A stretch of DNA of 64,000 nt from Lepidurus packardi (lineage: Eukaryota > Arthropoda > Branchiopoda > Notostraca > Triopsidae). This document shows, piece by piece, positions 31,701 to 44,042 of this stretch; positions within the stretch are counted from its first letter, which is position 1; every line of letters begins with the position of its first letter. The position numbers and the translations under genes were made by a program. The notes under the pieces are model-generated. The model made no database searches. It was not told the DNA's origin and saw nothing but the letters and a program-made list of their open reading frames with translations. Location of the stretch: assembly GCA_023053545.1 (NCBI GenBank), contig JAKZAN010000166.1, positions 1 to 64,000 of the forward strand. Direction: 5' to 3'.

Positions 31701-34700
31701 TGCTTGTAATTTTACCTGAAATTTCCTCGAAATCTTATTGAAATTACACTGAAATTTCATTGAAAATTCGTCTAAATATGCTTGTAATTTTACCTGAAAC
31801 TTTAATGAAATTTCCTTGAAATTTGCTTGTAACTTTACCTGAAATTTCCTCGAAATCTTATTGAAATTACACTGAAATTTCATTGAAAATTCGTCTAAAT
31901 ATGCTTGTAATTTTACCTGAAATTTCAATGAAATTTCCTTGAAATTTGCTTGTAATTTTACCTGAAATTTCCTCAAAATCTTATATTAATTACACTGAAA
32001 TTTCATTGAAATTTCGTTAAAATATGCTTGTAATTTTACCTGAAATTTCAATGAAATTTCCTTGAAATTTGCTTGTAATTTTACCTGAAACTTTAATTGA
32101 AATTTCCTTGAAATTTGCTTGTAAATTTACCTGAAATTTCCTCGAAATCTTATTGAAATTACACTGAAATTTCATTGAAAATTCGTCTAAATATGCTTGT
32201 AATTTTACCTGAAATTTCAATGAAATTTCCTTGAAATTTGCTTGTAATTTTACCTGAAATTTCCTCAAAATCTTATATTAATTACAGTGAAATTTCATTG
32301 AAATTTCGTTAAAATATGCTTGTAATTTTACCTGAAATTTCAATGAAATTTCCTTGAAATTTGCTTGTAATTTTACCTGAAATTTCCTTGAAATTTCCTT
32401 GAAATATGCTTGTAATTTTACCTGAAATTTCAATGAAATTTCCTTGAAATTTGCTTGTATTTTTACCTGAAATTTCCTCGAAATCTTATTGAAATTACAC
32501 TGAAATTTCATTGAAATTTCGTTGAAATATGCTTGTAATTTTACCTCAAATTTCAATGAAATTTCCTTGAAATTTGCTTGTAATTTTACCTGAAATTTCC
32601 TCGTAATCTTAATGAAATTACAGTGAAATTTCATTGAAATTTCGTTGAAATATGGTTGTAATTTTACCTGAAACTTCAATGAAATTTCCTTGAAATTTGC
32701 TTGTAATTTTAACTGAAATTTCCCTTAAATTTGCTTGTAATTTTACCTGAAATTTCTTCGAAATCTTATTGAAATTACACTGAAATTTCATTGAAATTTC
32801 GTTGAAATATGCTTGTAATTTTACCTGAAATTTCGATGAAATTTCCTTGAAATTTGCTTGTAATTTTACCTGAAATTTCCCTGAAATTTACTTTATTTTA
32901 CCTGAAATTTCTTCGAAATCTTAATGAAATTACAGTGAAATTTCATTGAAATTTCGTTGAAACATGCTTGTAATTTTACCTGAAACTTCAGTGAAATTTC
33001 CTTGAAATATGCTTGTAATTTTACCTGAAATTTCAATGAAATTTCCTTGAAATTTGCTTGTAATTTTACCTGAAATTTCCTTGAAATTTCCTTGAAATAT
33101 GCTTGTAATTTTACCTGAAATTTCAATGAAATTTCCTTGAAATTTGCTTGTATTTTTACCTGAAATTTCCTCGAAATCTTATTGAAATTACACTGAAATT
33201 TCATTGAAATGTCGTTGAAATATGCTTGTAATTTTACCTGAAATTTCAATGAGATTTCCTTGAAATTTGCTTGTAATTTTACCTGAAATTTCCCTGAAAT
33301 TTACTTGATTTTACCTGAAATTTCTTCGAAATCTTAATGAAATTACAGTGAAATTTCATTGAAATTTCGTTGAAATAGGCTTGTAATTTTACCTGAAACT
33401 TCAATGAAATTTCCTTGAAATTTGCTTGTAATTTTACCTGAAATTTCCTCGAAATCTTATTGAAACTACACTGAAATTTCATTGAAATTTCGTTGAAATA
33501 TGCTTGTAATTTTACCTGAAATTTCAATGAAATTTCCTTGAAATTTGCTTGTAATTTTACCTGAAATTTCCTCGAAATCTTATTGAAACTACACTGAAAT
33601 TTCATTGAAATTTCGTTGAAATATGCTTGTAATTTTACCTGAAATTTCAATGAAATTTCTTTGAAATTTGCTTGTAATTTTACCTGAAATTTCCTCGAAA
33701 TCTTACTGAAATTACACTGAAATTTCATTGAGATTTCGTTGAAACATGCTTGTGATTTTATCTGAAATTTCAATGAAATTTCCTTGAAATTTGCTTGTAA
33801 TTTTAACTGAAATTTCAATGAAATTTCCTTGAAATTTGCTTGTAATTTTACCTGAAATTTTTTCGAAATCTTATTGAAATTACACTGAAACTTCAATGAA
33901 ATTTCCTTGAAATTTGCTTGTAATTTTACCTGAAATTTCCTTGAAATTTGCTTGTAATTTTACCTGAAATTTCCTCGAAATCTTATTGAAATTAAACTGA
34001 AATTTCATTGAAATTTCGCTGAAGTATACTTGTAATTTAACCTGAAATTTCAATGAAATATCCTTGAAATTTGTTTGTAATTTTACATGAAATTTCCTCG
34101 AAATCTTATTGAAATTACACTGAAATTTAATTGAATTTCGTTGAAATATGCTTGTAATTTTACCTGAAATTTCAATGAAATTTCCTTGAAATTTGTTTGT
34201 AATTTTACCTGAAATTTCCTTGAAATTTGCTTGTAATTTTACCTGAAATTTCCTTGAAATTTGCTTGTAATTTTACCTGAAATTTCCTCGAAATCTTATT
34301 GAAATTACACTGAAATTTCATTGAAATTTCGTTGAAATATGCTTGTAATTTTACCTGAAACTTTAATGAAATTTCCTTGAAATTTGCTTGTAACTTTACC
34401 TGAAATTTCCTCGAAATCTTATTGAAATTACACTGAAATTTCATTGAAAATTCGTCTAAATATGCTTGTAATTTTACCTGAAATTTCAATGAAATTTCCT
34501 TGAAATTTGCTTGTAATTTTACCTGAAATTTCCTCAAAATCTTATATTAATTACACTGAAATTTCATTGAAATTTCGTTAAAATATGCTTGTAATTTTAC
34601 CTGAAATTTCAATGAAATTTCCTTGAAATTTGCTTGTAATTTTACCTGAAACTTTAATGAAATTTCCTTGAAATTTGCTTGTAACTTTACCTGAAATTTC

Positions 34701-37700
34701 CTCGAAATCTTATTGAAATTACACTGAAATTTCATTGAAAATTCGTCTAAATATGCTTGTAATTTTACCTGAAATTTCAATGAAATTTCCTTGAAATTTG
34801 CTTGTAATTTTACCTGAAATTTCCTCAAAATCTTATATTAATTACAGTGAAATTTCATTGAAATTTCGTTAAAATATGCTTGTAATTTTACCTGAAATTT
34901 CAATGAAATTTCCTTGAAATTTGCTTGTAATTTTACCTGAAATTTTCTTGAAATTTCCTTGAAATATGCTTGTAATTTTACCTGAAATTTCAATGAAATT
35001 TCCTTGAAATTTGCTTGTATTTTTACCTGAAATTTCCTCGAAATCTTATTGAAATTACACTGAAATTTCATTGAAATTTCGTTGAAATATGCTTGTAATT
35101 TTACCTGAAATTTCCTCGTAATCTTAATGAAATTACAGTGAAATTTCATTGAAATTTCGTTGAAATATGGTTGTAATTTTACCTGAAACTTCAATGAAAT
35201 TTCCTTGAAATTTGCTTGTAATTTTAACTGAAATTTCCCTTAAATTTGCTTGTAATTTTACCTGAAATTTCTTCGAAATCTTATTGAAATTACACTGAAA
35301 TTTCATTGAAATTTCGTTGAAATATGCTTGTAATTTTACCTGAAATTTCGATGAAATTTCCTTGAAATTTGCTTGTAATTTTACCTGAAATTTCCCTGAA
35401 ATTTACTTGATTTTACCTGAAATTTCTTCGAAATCTTAATGAAATTACAGTGAAATTTCATTGAAATTTCGTTGAAACATGCTTGTAATTTTACCTGAAA
35501 CTTCAATGAAATTTCCTTGAAATATGCTTGTAATTTTACCTGAAATTTCAATGAAATTTCCTTGAAATTTGCTTGTAATTTTACCTGAAATTTCCTTGAA
35601 ATTTCCTTGAAATATGCTTGTAATTTTACCTGAAATTTCACTGAAATTTCCTTGAAATTTGCTTGTAATTTTACCTGAAATTTCCTTGAAATTTCCTTGA
35701 AATATGCTTGTAATTTTACCTGAAATTTCAATGAAATTTCCTTGAAATTTGCTTGTATTTTTACCTGAAATTTCCTCGAAATCTTATTGAAATTACACTG
35801 AAATTTCATTGAAATTTCGTTGAAATATGCTTGTAATTTTACCTGAAATTTCAATGAAATTTTCTTGAAATTTGCTTGTAATTTTAACTGAAATTTCCCT
35901 GAAATTTGCTTGTAATTTTACCTGAAATTTCTTCGAAATCTTATTGAAATTACACTGAAATTTCATTGAAATTTCGTTGAAATATGCTTGTAATTTTACC
36001 TGAAATTTCCTCGAAATGTTATTGCAATTACACTGAAATTTCATTGAAATTTCGTTGAAATATGCTTATAATTTTACTTGAAATTTCAATGAAATTTCCT
36101 TGAAATTTGATTGTAATTTTACCTGAAATTTCCTCGAAATCTTATTGAAATTACACTGAAATTTCATTGAAATGTCGTTGAAATATGCTTGTATTTTTAC
36201 CTGAAATTTCAATGAAATTTTCTTGAAATATGCTTTTAATTTTACCTGAAATTTCCCTGAAATTTGCTTGTAATTTTACCTGAAATTTTTCGAAATCTTA
36301 TTGAAATTACACTGAAATTTCATTGAAATTTCGTTGAAATATGCTTGAAATTTTACCTGAAATTTTAATGAGATTTCCTTGAAATTTGCTTGTAATTTTA
36401 CCTGAAATTTCCTCGAAATCTTATTGAAACTACACTGAAATTTCATTGAAATTTCGTTGAAATATGCTTGTAATTTTACCTGAAATTTCAATGAAATTTC
36501 TTTGAAATTTGCTTGTAATTTTACCTGAAATTTCCTCGAAATCTTATTGAAATTACACTGAAATTTCATTGAGATTTCGTTGAAACATGCTTGTGATTTT
36601 ATCTGAAATTTCAATGAAATTTCCTTGAAATTTGCTTGTAATTTAAACTGAAATTTCAATGAAATTTCCTTGAAATTTGCTTGTAATTTTACCTGAAATT
36701 TTTTCGAAATCTTATTGAAATTACACTGAAACTTCAATGAAATTTCCTTGAAATTTGCTTGTAATTTTACCTGAAATTTCCTTGAAATTTGCTTGTAATT
36801 TTACCTGAAATTTCCTCGAAATCTTATTGAAATTAAACTGAAATTTCATTGAAATTTCGCTGAAGTATACTTGTAATTTAACCTGAAATTTCAATGAAAT
36901 ATCCTTGAAATTTGTTTGTAATTTTACATGAAATTTCCTCGAAATCTTATTGAAATTACACTGAAATTTCATTGAATTTCGTTGAAATATGCTTGTAATT
37001 TTACCTGAAATTTCAATGAAATTTCCTTGAAATTTGTTTGTAATTTTACCTGAAATTTCCTTGAAATTTGCTTGTAATTTTACCTGAAATTTCCTTGAAA
37101 TTTGCTTGTAATTTTACCTGAAATTTCCTCGAAATCTTATTGAAATTACACTGAAATTTCATTGAAATTTCGTTGAAATATTCTTGTAATTTTACCTGAA
37201 ACTTTAATGAAATTTCCTTGAAATTTGCTTGTAACTTTACCTGAAATTTCCTCGAAATCTTATTGAAATTACACTGAAATTTCATTGAAAATTCGTCTAA
37301 ATATGCTTGTAATTTTACCTGAAATTTCAATGAAATTTCCTTGAAATTTTTTTTGTAATTTTACCTGAAATTTCCTTGAAATTTGCTTGTAATTTTATCT
37401 GAAATTTCTTCGAAATCTTATTGAAATTACACTGAAATTTCATTGAAATTTCGTTGAAATATGCTTGTAATTTTTTCCTGAAATTTCAATGAAATTTCCT
37501 TGAAATTTCCTTGTAATATTACCTGAAATTTCCTTGAAATTTGCTTGTAGTTTTACCTGAAATTTCCTCGAAATCTTAATGAAATTACACTAAAATTTCA
37601 TTGAAATTTCCTTGAAATTTGCTTGTAATTTTACCTGAAATTTCCTCGAAATCTTATTGAAATTACACTGAAATTTCATTGAGATTTCGTTGAAACATGC

Positions 37701-38545
37701 TTGTGATTTTATCTGAAATTTCAATGAAATTTCCTTGAAATTTGCTTGTAATTTTAACTGAAATTTCAATGAAATTTCCTTGAAATTTGCTTGTAATTTT
37801 ACCTGAAATTTTTTCGAAATCTTATTGAAATTACACTGAAACTTCAATGAAATTTCCTTGAAATTTGCTTGTAATTTTACCTGAAATTTCCTTGAAATTT
37901 GCTTGTAATTTTACCTGAAATTTCCTCGAAATCTTATTGAAATTAAACTGAAATTTCATTGAAATTTCGCTGAAGTATACTTGTAATTTAACCTGAAATT
38001 TCAATGAAATATCCTTGAAATTTGTTTGTAATTTTACATGAAATTTCCTCGAAATCTTATTGAAATTACACTGAAATTTCATTGAATTTCGTTGAAATAT
38101 GCCTGTAATTTTACCTGAAATTTCAATGAAATTTCCTTGAAATTTGTTTGTAATTTTACCTGAAATTTCCTTGAAATTTGCTTGTAATTTTACCTGAAAT
38201 TTCCTTGAAATTTGCTTGTAATTTTACCTGAAATTTCCTCGAAATCTTATTGAAATTACACTGAAATTTCATTGAAATTTCGTTGAAATATGCTTGTAAT
38301 TTTACCTGAAACTTTAATGAAATTTCCTTGAAATTTGCTTGTAACTTTACCTGAAATTTCCTCGAAATCTTATTGAAATTACACTGAAATTTCATTGAAA
38401 ATTCGTCTAAATATGCTTGTAATTTTACCTGAAATTTCAATGAAATTTCCTTGAAATTTGCTTGTAATTTTACCTGAAATTTCCTCAAAATCTTATATTA
38501 ATTACACTGAAATTTCATTGAAATTTCGTTAAAATATGCTTGTAA
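28800..38545 (-). repeat. 123-bp satellite, block 4
   Basis: 9.7 kb of uninterrupted satellite, same orientation as all other blocks. A diagnostic variant with tatattaattac marks sub-repeats near 29640, 31979, 32272, 34540, 34833 and 38494; paired sites are about 291-293 bp apart. A 1110-bp repeat is visible between the stretches starting near 36721 and 37831. Parts of this block are near-identical to parts of blocks 5 and 6. I see no gene in it. The final 407 bp (38139-38545) are repeated directly after the LINE-C complex at 44041. Confidence 0.95.
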
Positions 38546-38563
38546 TTTTTTTTTTTTTTTTTT

Positions 38564-38700
38564 GTATTTAGAACCAGCGTGAGCATTTGCTCTTTGCGGC
38601 TTATCTAATGATGCATACAAGATTGGTAGCATTACACAATTAGTAACACAAAAGACCATTATTTGTTATTACATTTCACATGTGGGTCAATTATAGCTGA
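38564..38700 (-). other. 3' UTR of LINE-C
   Basis: 137 bp between the ORF2 stop (38701-38703) and the poly-T run at 38546-38563. No similarity to the LINE-A or LINE-B 3' UTR is apparent, so the three LINEs are separate families. Confidence 0.75.
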
Positions 38701-40955
38701 CTATAATGTGGCCCTTTCCTCCTTGAGGATGGACATAGCACTTTTTATGAAAGAAATGATTGCTGGGAATGCTTTAGTATTACGAAGGAAAAGTTCGGCA
38801 TTGTAGTGGATCTTTAGTTTAGAGAGTTCTCTTATTTGTATCGCTCTTAATTTATTTAGCCATCTGCATTGGAAAAAAATGTGTTGTAGGTCTTGTTTAA
38901 CGTGGGCAGCACATGGGCACAGAGGTTTATCCACTTTTTTAATTCTGTGGAGGTAGACTAATGTTGGAAAATGGGCACAACGTAGTTGGATCATGGTAGA
39001 TATTGTGAACCTATCTAAGTTGGTTTTGCAGATTGGATTGGGGTCCGGAAATATACCTAATTTTTGAAGTGTAGAGGGGTTTTCATTCCATTTTTTAATC
39101 CATATTTGTCGAAAAAAATTCTTTAGTTCTAAGCTTTTTGTTTTACTTGAACTTGGAATATTCAAAGACGACACATAGGTGTTTATTCGACTTGAACAAG
39201 GAACATACCTAGGGTGCTTAGGGACGACGTTCATTTGGGATAATTGAGGTTTAGTAAGTCCGTATTTGGTAATTCGTTGTTTTGCCATAAGCTCTAGAGG
39301 GAAGATATCACTTTCTACTTCAAGTGCTGTTGTTGGGGATGTTTTCAGAGCTCCCGTTATTAAAATTAGAGCTTGGCGATGAATATGTTTAAGCGGGGAT
39401 GAGTTAGCTATATTAAGGTTGCACCAAGCCGGCAGTCCATAAAAGATCTTTGAATATACCGTTGCTAAAATAAGTGTTCTTAATTGATTATTCCGAATTG
39501 CTTTGTAGTCGTGTGCCAGTTTTGAAATTCGCTGTAGTATTTGATTAACTTCGGATGAAAGTTTTGCGACGTGGTTCTTCCAAGTTAGTCTATTGTCGTA
39601 GATGAGGCCAAGATATCGGACTTGCGTCTGTGGAGTAATGACGACTTCTCCCCATTTAAGTGTAGTTGTATCCGGTACGTGTCTTCTCGAAAAATGTATT
39701 AGTTCTGTTTTGTTCCGGTTGAAATTTAGATCTAGACTCATACTCCATTTCTCTAGTGCGTTGATGGCATTTTTTAGCAGTTTGACATTAACTTGTCCAG
39801 AGGAACCTGTAACAGCTAAACGCAAATCGTCAGCGAAAGCACTTATTTGGATACGTTTGCTTTTAAGTAATTTCAGGGCTCCATCTATATAGAGCAAAAA
39901 TAAAATCGGAGACAAAGGGGAGCCTTGAGGGACTCCTTTGGATATGAAGTATCTTTGGCTTATTGAATTGTCAATTTGTACATAGATTTGTCGATCTGAA
40001 AGAAAGCTTTTCAGCCAATTTATAATGAAGGGGTTAACTTTCTTTTTATTTGCAATCTGTAAAAGTTTTTTATGGTTGACATTGTCAAAAGCCCCTTCTA
40101 TATCTAATAGAAGGACTGATGTGACCTTTTGTCGGTCGAAGCCATTTAGAATTTGGTCGCTTAAATCTATCATAGCGTCAGTTGTAGAGCGTAACGTGCG
40201 AAAACCCCATTGGTGGTCTGATAGGAGTCGATTGTGTTCAAGATGTTGTAGGATCCTTTGTGTCATTATTTTTTCAAGGATTTTTCCCATTACCGCCAAT
40301 AGAGTGATCGGACGGAAGCTTTTGCATGTTTTATACTCTGTTTTATTAGGTTTAGGGATGGGGATTACTTTGCCAACCTTCCAGTCGGTGGGGAAGTAGG
40401 AGTATTTAATGGAGGCATTAAAAAGTGAAATTATTGTTTCCCCTATGGCGTTCCATGAATTTTTAATCACGATGGGTTGAATGTTATCGTGACCAGGTGC
40501 TTTGATGAGAGGCAGACTTTTAACAATTGTTGAGACTTCTTCGTATGATATAGTTGGTGAATTTGAAGTATAGGGTAGGGCTTTGTAATTAGTTATCGCT
40601 GTGTGTTTGGAAGTGGTGAAAAATTTTGTCGCTATGTAATCTGACTTAGAGGCTTGGCTTTCAAATTCTAACCCATTTTCATTTGTAAGTTGGTCAAGGC
40701 AGGTTACGTTCTTTTGGTTACGTCTTTTTCTATCCAAATTCCATAATATTCTATTATCAGGGTTCCAAAGTTTATTTTCCCAATATTTGTTTTTGTTTTC
40801 TCGACATTTTTGCGTATAAAGATTCCGTGCTTTTTTCCAGAGGACTTCGTTTTGAGGAGTTCTGAAAGATTTGAATGTTCTTAGACGTGAGGCTGCTTCT
40901 CGGCGTAGTTGAGATAGCTGATTGGACCACCAAGGATTTTGTTTTTTTTAAAAAA
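38701..40955 (-). pseudogene. LINE-C ORF2, reverse transcriptase part
   Basis: Open on the minus strand from about 40955 to TAG at 38701. The start-codon-bounded piece is 678 codons from a TTG at 40737, but that is not a real start: the sense continues from the endonuclease. Upstream part: NPWWSNQLSQL-type linker. RT motifs: IPIPKPNK, FRPITLLAVMGKILEK, LLLDIEGAFDNVNH, KGVPQGSPLSP and FADD at 39826-39837. The C-terminal Cys/His motif CPC..QDLQHIFFQC is complete, unlike in LINE-B. All catalytic residues are present. The frame is separated from the endonuclease by an indel in the T8A8 run at 40942-40957. Confidence 0.92.
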
Positions 40956-41858
40956 AATCTTAGGAATAAATTGTTCTATGGCGTTTGAGAGTGTCGACGT
41001 TAGAAGATTAGCCGCTCGGTCAATTTTTTTTGTACTATTGATATTAACGAATGAAGAATTGTTTTTAATTTCTGTCGTCAGCGATGAGCTTATTTTTTCC
41101 CAATTTGCTCTTTTGTAGTTCCATTTCCAGGGGTTATCATTTTGAGTAGCGAAGTCGAATTCCAAAAGGACGGCTTCGTGGTCAGATTCATTGATGAAGT
41201 TGTTGTTTATAACTAGCGAATGACTTAGCAAAGGTAGAGATGTCATCGTTGAAAAGGTTAAATCAATTGTTGAGGAGCTTCCCTTTTCATTAATGTAAGT
41301 TGCTTCATTCCAACCATTTAAAATTACTAAATTGTGTTTTTGAATAAATTCGTATACTTGCATTCCCGCTTTATCTGGTGTCTTTCCTTCCCATGCCCAA
41401 TGATGAGCGTTGAAATCGCCAGTAAAAATTAGGTAAGGCGACGTTTTAGAATATTTGTCCCAAATCTCTTCCAGTAAGGTTTCGGTGTTTTGTGTATGTC
41501 TCCGGTATATGCCTGCTATAATAAAAGGGGAGAGGTTTCTTCTTGGAGAGAGTTTAATTATGCAATATAACTCATTAACTTCTAGGATTTTCAGTTGGGG
41601 TGCTCTCGGATTTTTGAGTGTAAGTACCCCTTTGTAGTCCGTTGTTGGAGAGTATACATGGTAGCTTTGGAAGGTTTGACTAGTAAATTTTTGTGGGGGT
41701 TCTATTATAACTAGCCCATCTACAAATTTTTCTCCTGCTTCTCTAACCGTTTCAAGTAGTTGGTCACTTTTCTTTCTTATATTGTGTATTAAAATGCGTG
41801 TCGGATTTGCTTTGGTTGGGGGATTACGAACCTCATTATTCAAGTTTTGGCGCGGCAT
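40881..41858 (-). pseudogene. LINE-C ORF2, AP-like endonuclease part
   Basis: 325-codon frame beginning at ATG 41858, immediately after the ORF1 stop TAA (41859-41861). Motifs: ILIHNIRKKSDQLLE, AGIYRRH, TGDFNAHHWAWEG, SSTIDLTFS and NESDHEAVLLEF, all expected of the EEP endonuclease fold of Jockey-group LINEs. The frame slips at a T8A8 run (40942-40957) and ends 60-75 bp later. The other frame carries the conserved continuation to the RT. A homopolymer of this length is a likely place for a consensus-calling error, so the intact gene may exist in the genome. Confidence 0.9.
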
Positions 41859-42430
41859 TTACTTAGCTTTTGACAGATTTTTGAGGAATTCTTGGCGTAT
41901 GGGGCATTCTTTGAACATAGAGGGGTGTTTCCCATTGCAATTTGCGCACTTTGTATTGTTTGAGACGCAGGATTTAAGTGAGTGATGGTCGGAGCATTTC
42001 GCACATATTTGTGTCGTCGATGGACATCTGGTGGCCATATGACCGTACTTCTGGCATTTGAAGCATTGAAGGACGGCTAAAGAAATAAAATCTTCGACAG
42101 GGGCAATTCGGTTGAAAGCGAAAAGATAAGATTGGCCGAGTATTTTAGCTTTGTAGTCCGATGAGATGACGTCAATGACTAAGGACCCGAACGCTTTTTC
42201 GCTTTTGGGGTTTAGCCAGCTGATGTTTGAGTCTTTGAGGGAGTTACCAGCTAGTATGGCATTCTTTTCAGTGAGGTGCTTTGCAATGTTTTGGACCGTT
42301 ACGCATCGAGGTATTTGGTGAACAACTATCTTGTTATTTTCTTTTTTCTTTATCGTATGAACAGGGCCCAACTTAGGGAGGTTAATCGAACTCAGGCGTG
42401 GTTCTGCTTTTTGCTTTTCTTCTTGTGAGG
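41859..42430 (-). pseudogene. LINE-C ORF1, C-terminal fragment (minus arm)
   Basis: About 190 codons ending at TAA 41859-41861. Contains LGPVHTIKKKEN, VVHQIPRCV and the three zinc knuckles CFKCQKYGHMATRC, CAKCSDHHSLKSC and CANCNGKHPSMFKEC. It is cut at 42430, where the sequence switches to the 5' UTR of the plus-strand copy. The translated part is identical to the C-terminal part of the plus-strand ORF1, so the duplication is recent. Confidence 0.9.
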
Positions 42431-42539
42431 AAAGGGTTCGGCTTCGAACCTGTTCGTGGTCAGACGTGTTTTTCTACGAGCTCTGTATCAAAACCTTTCC
42501 TTTCTATTGTGAAACAACCCAACAACCAATCCTTCATTC
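42431..42539 (+). other. 5' end and 5' UTR of the LINE-C plus-strand copy
   Basis: 109 bp from the inverted-repeat boundary to the ORF1 ATG. Near its start is a perfect 6-bp stem with a 4-base loop, ggttcg-gctt-cgaacc (about 42435-42450). The gggttcggc string resembles the first bases of LINE-B, supporting this as the LINE 5' terminus. The same segment, inverted, is at 46969-47077. Confidence 0.6.
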
Positions 42540-43892
42540 ATGGAGGATCAACAAAGTGTACCACCTGAAACTTTCACATACCTGTGTACTGGGTGTGATA
42601 AGCCATTCAAGAAGGGCCATCATGCCCAAAAATATTGTGACGAATGTACGCCAAGAAGAAGGCACAGTGTCGGGGAATCTATGCCGGGGCCCACCAAGAG
42701 AAAAGAAGTCTCTATAATACAAGAATCGGATAATCCGTCCAAACAGACAAAAAACGACTGTTCTCAACATCCGTCCTTGTCCAACATCGATGTTGACGTG
42801 GCCATCCAACAAAATGCCAACCTTCAAACCCAAACCAACCCTGAAGTTTTCGAGACAATCTTAAGATCATTAATTAAGCAACAAGAATCGATTGACAGTC
42901 TAACGAAAGCTACTGTCCAACTGAAAAACGAGTTAACAAACATCAGACCTCTTGCCGAATTAGTTCCAACTCTTTTAGAAGAAATTCACCAGTTGAAAAC
43001 TATTCTAAAAGCGAATCAAGGAATCTCAACCAGTGGCACAGATAAAGTCACATCTTTTGCCGAAATTGTGAAGAGCAAAGCTCCAGTCAATACGACAACC
43101 GCAACTATCAAACAGCTTCCATCTATTCCCGTAGTTGTAGACAAAAACATGGAGTTTTCCATTATTATCGAACAAGAGGACGAAAACAAAAGGAATGAGT
43201 CATTTAACAGGAAACAGCTTCTTGAAACCTTCGAAGAGGATCTGACAAACGTGGCGGCCGATATCCCAAAACCAGCTCTCATTAGGAAAACGAACTCAAA
43301 CAGACTTCAATTGATCTTCTCCTCACAGGAAGAAAAGCAAAAAGCAGAACCACGCCTGAGTTCGATTAACCTCCCTAAGTTGGGCCCTGTTCATACGATA
43401 AAGAAAAAAGAAAATAACAAGATAGTTGTTCACCAAATACCTCGATGCGTAACGGTCCAAAACATTGCAAAGCACCTCACTGAAAAGAATGCCATACTAG
43501 CTGGTAACTCCCTCAAAGACTCAAACATCAGCTGGCTAAACCCCAAAAGCGAAAAAGCGTTCGGGTCCTTAGTCATTGACGTCATCTCATCGGACTACAA
43601 AGCTAAAATACTCGGCCAATCTTATCTTTTCGCTTTCAACCGAATTGCCCCTGTCGAAGATTTTATTTCTTTAGCCGTCCTTCAATGCTTCAAATGCCAG
43701 AAGTACGGTCATATGGCCACCAGATGTCCATCGACGACACAAATATGTGCGAAATGCTCCGACCATCACTCACTTAAATCCTGCGTCTCAAACAATACAA
43801 AGTGCGCAAATTGCAATGGGAAACACCCCTCTATGTTCAAAGAATGCCCCATACGCCAAGAATTCCTCAAAAATCTGTCAAAAGCTAAGTAA
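42540..43892 (+). CDS. LINE-C ORF1, intact Gag-like zinc-knuckle protein
   Basis: Intact 450-residue ORF1 on the plus strand, opposite to the bulk of LINE-C. N-terminal CX2C-X13-CX2C finger at residues 16-36 (CTGC...CDEC). Basic linker, then a predicted helical region (SLIKQQESIDSLTKATVQLK and LLEEIHQLKTILK), FSIIIEQEDENKRN, LPKLGPVHTIKKKEN, VVHQIPRCVT, and the three C-terminal knuckles CFKCQKYGHMATRC, CAKCSDHHSLKSC and CANCNGKHPSMFKEC. It would bind element RNA. TAA at 43890-43892 is followed at once by the ORF2 ATG at 43893. Because it lies in an inverted, truncated segment it lacks its own ORF2, though the 5' end and ORF1 could still be transcribed. Confidence 0.92.
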   Translation: MEDQQSVPPETFTYLCTGCDKPFKKGHHAQKYCDECTPRRRHSVGESMPGPTKRKEVSIIQESDNPSKQTKNDCSQHPSLSNIDVDVAIQQNANLQTQTNPEVFETILRSLIKQQESIDSLTKATVQLKNELTNIRPLAELVPTLLEEIHQLKTILKANQGISTSGTDKVTSFAEIVKSKAPVNTTTATIKQLPSIPVVVDKNMEFSIIIEQEDENKRNESFNRKQLLETFEEDLTNVAADIPKPALIRKTNSNRLQLIFSSQEEKQKAEPRLSSINLPKLGPVHTIKKKENNKIVVHQIPRCVTVQNIAKHLTEKNAILAGNSLKDSNISWLNPKSEKAFGSLVIDVISSDYKAKILGQSYLFAFNRIAPVEDFISLAVLQCFKCQKYGHMATRCPSTTQICAKCSDHHSLKSCVSNNTKCANCNGKHPSMFKECPIRQEFLKNLSKAK

Positions 43893-44042
43893 ATGCCGCG
43901 CCAAAACTTGAATAATGAGGTTCGTAATCCCCCAACCAAAGCAAATCCGACACGCATTTTAATACACAATATAAGAAAGAAAAGTGACCAACTACTAGAA
44001 ACGGTTAGAGAAGCAGGAGAAAAATTTGTAGATGGGCTTTGA
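43893..44042 (+). pseudogene. LINE-C ORF2, N-terminal fragment (plus arm)
   Basis: First 49 codons of ORF2 (MPRQNLNNEV ... EKFVDGL), ended by a TGA created where the element meets the satellite. Contains the start of the endonuclease (ILIHNIRKK) but no catalytic motif. Identical in translation to the start of the minus-strand endonuclease and to 47650-47799. Confidence 0.88.

Larger units (their letters stand above)
41713..44038. repeat. Large inverted repeat: 718-bp arms, 890-bp loop
   Basis: Arms 41713-42430 and 43321-44038 pair base for base (paired coordinates sum to 85751 throughout). Both encode the ORF1 C-terminus and the first codons of ORF2. One difference visible: cctcacaag in the left arm (read on minus) against cctcacagg in the right arm, 6-7 bases from the loop edge. 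The loop 42431-43320 holds the 5' UTR and the N-terminal part of ORF1. Confidence 0.88.
38546..44040 (-). mobile_element. LINE-C complex: LINE with inverted, duplicated 5' segment
   Basis: Starts with an 18-bp T run (minus-strand A tail), then 3' UTR, RT and endonuclease on minus. This is joined through a C-terminal ORF1 fragment (41859-42430) head-to-head to a plus-strand 5' UTR, complete ORF1 and 49 codons of ORF2 (42431-44040). The 718-bp arms 41713-42430 and 43321-44038 are inverted copies of one another around an 890-bp loop. The gggttcggc at the loop edge resembles the 5' end of LINE-B, so the element's true 5' end is included. The flanking satellite is duplicated over about 407 bp. Same clade as LINE-A and LINE-B. 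The 5' UTR is only about 109 bp. Confidence 0.88.

Noticed and set aside
39602..40399. Plus-strand frames opposite the LINE-C reverse transcriptase
   Set aside because: Antisense shadows of the RT frame, which carries all conserved motifs.
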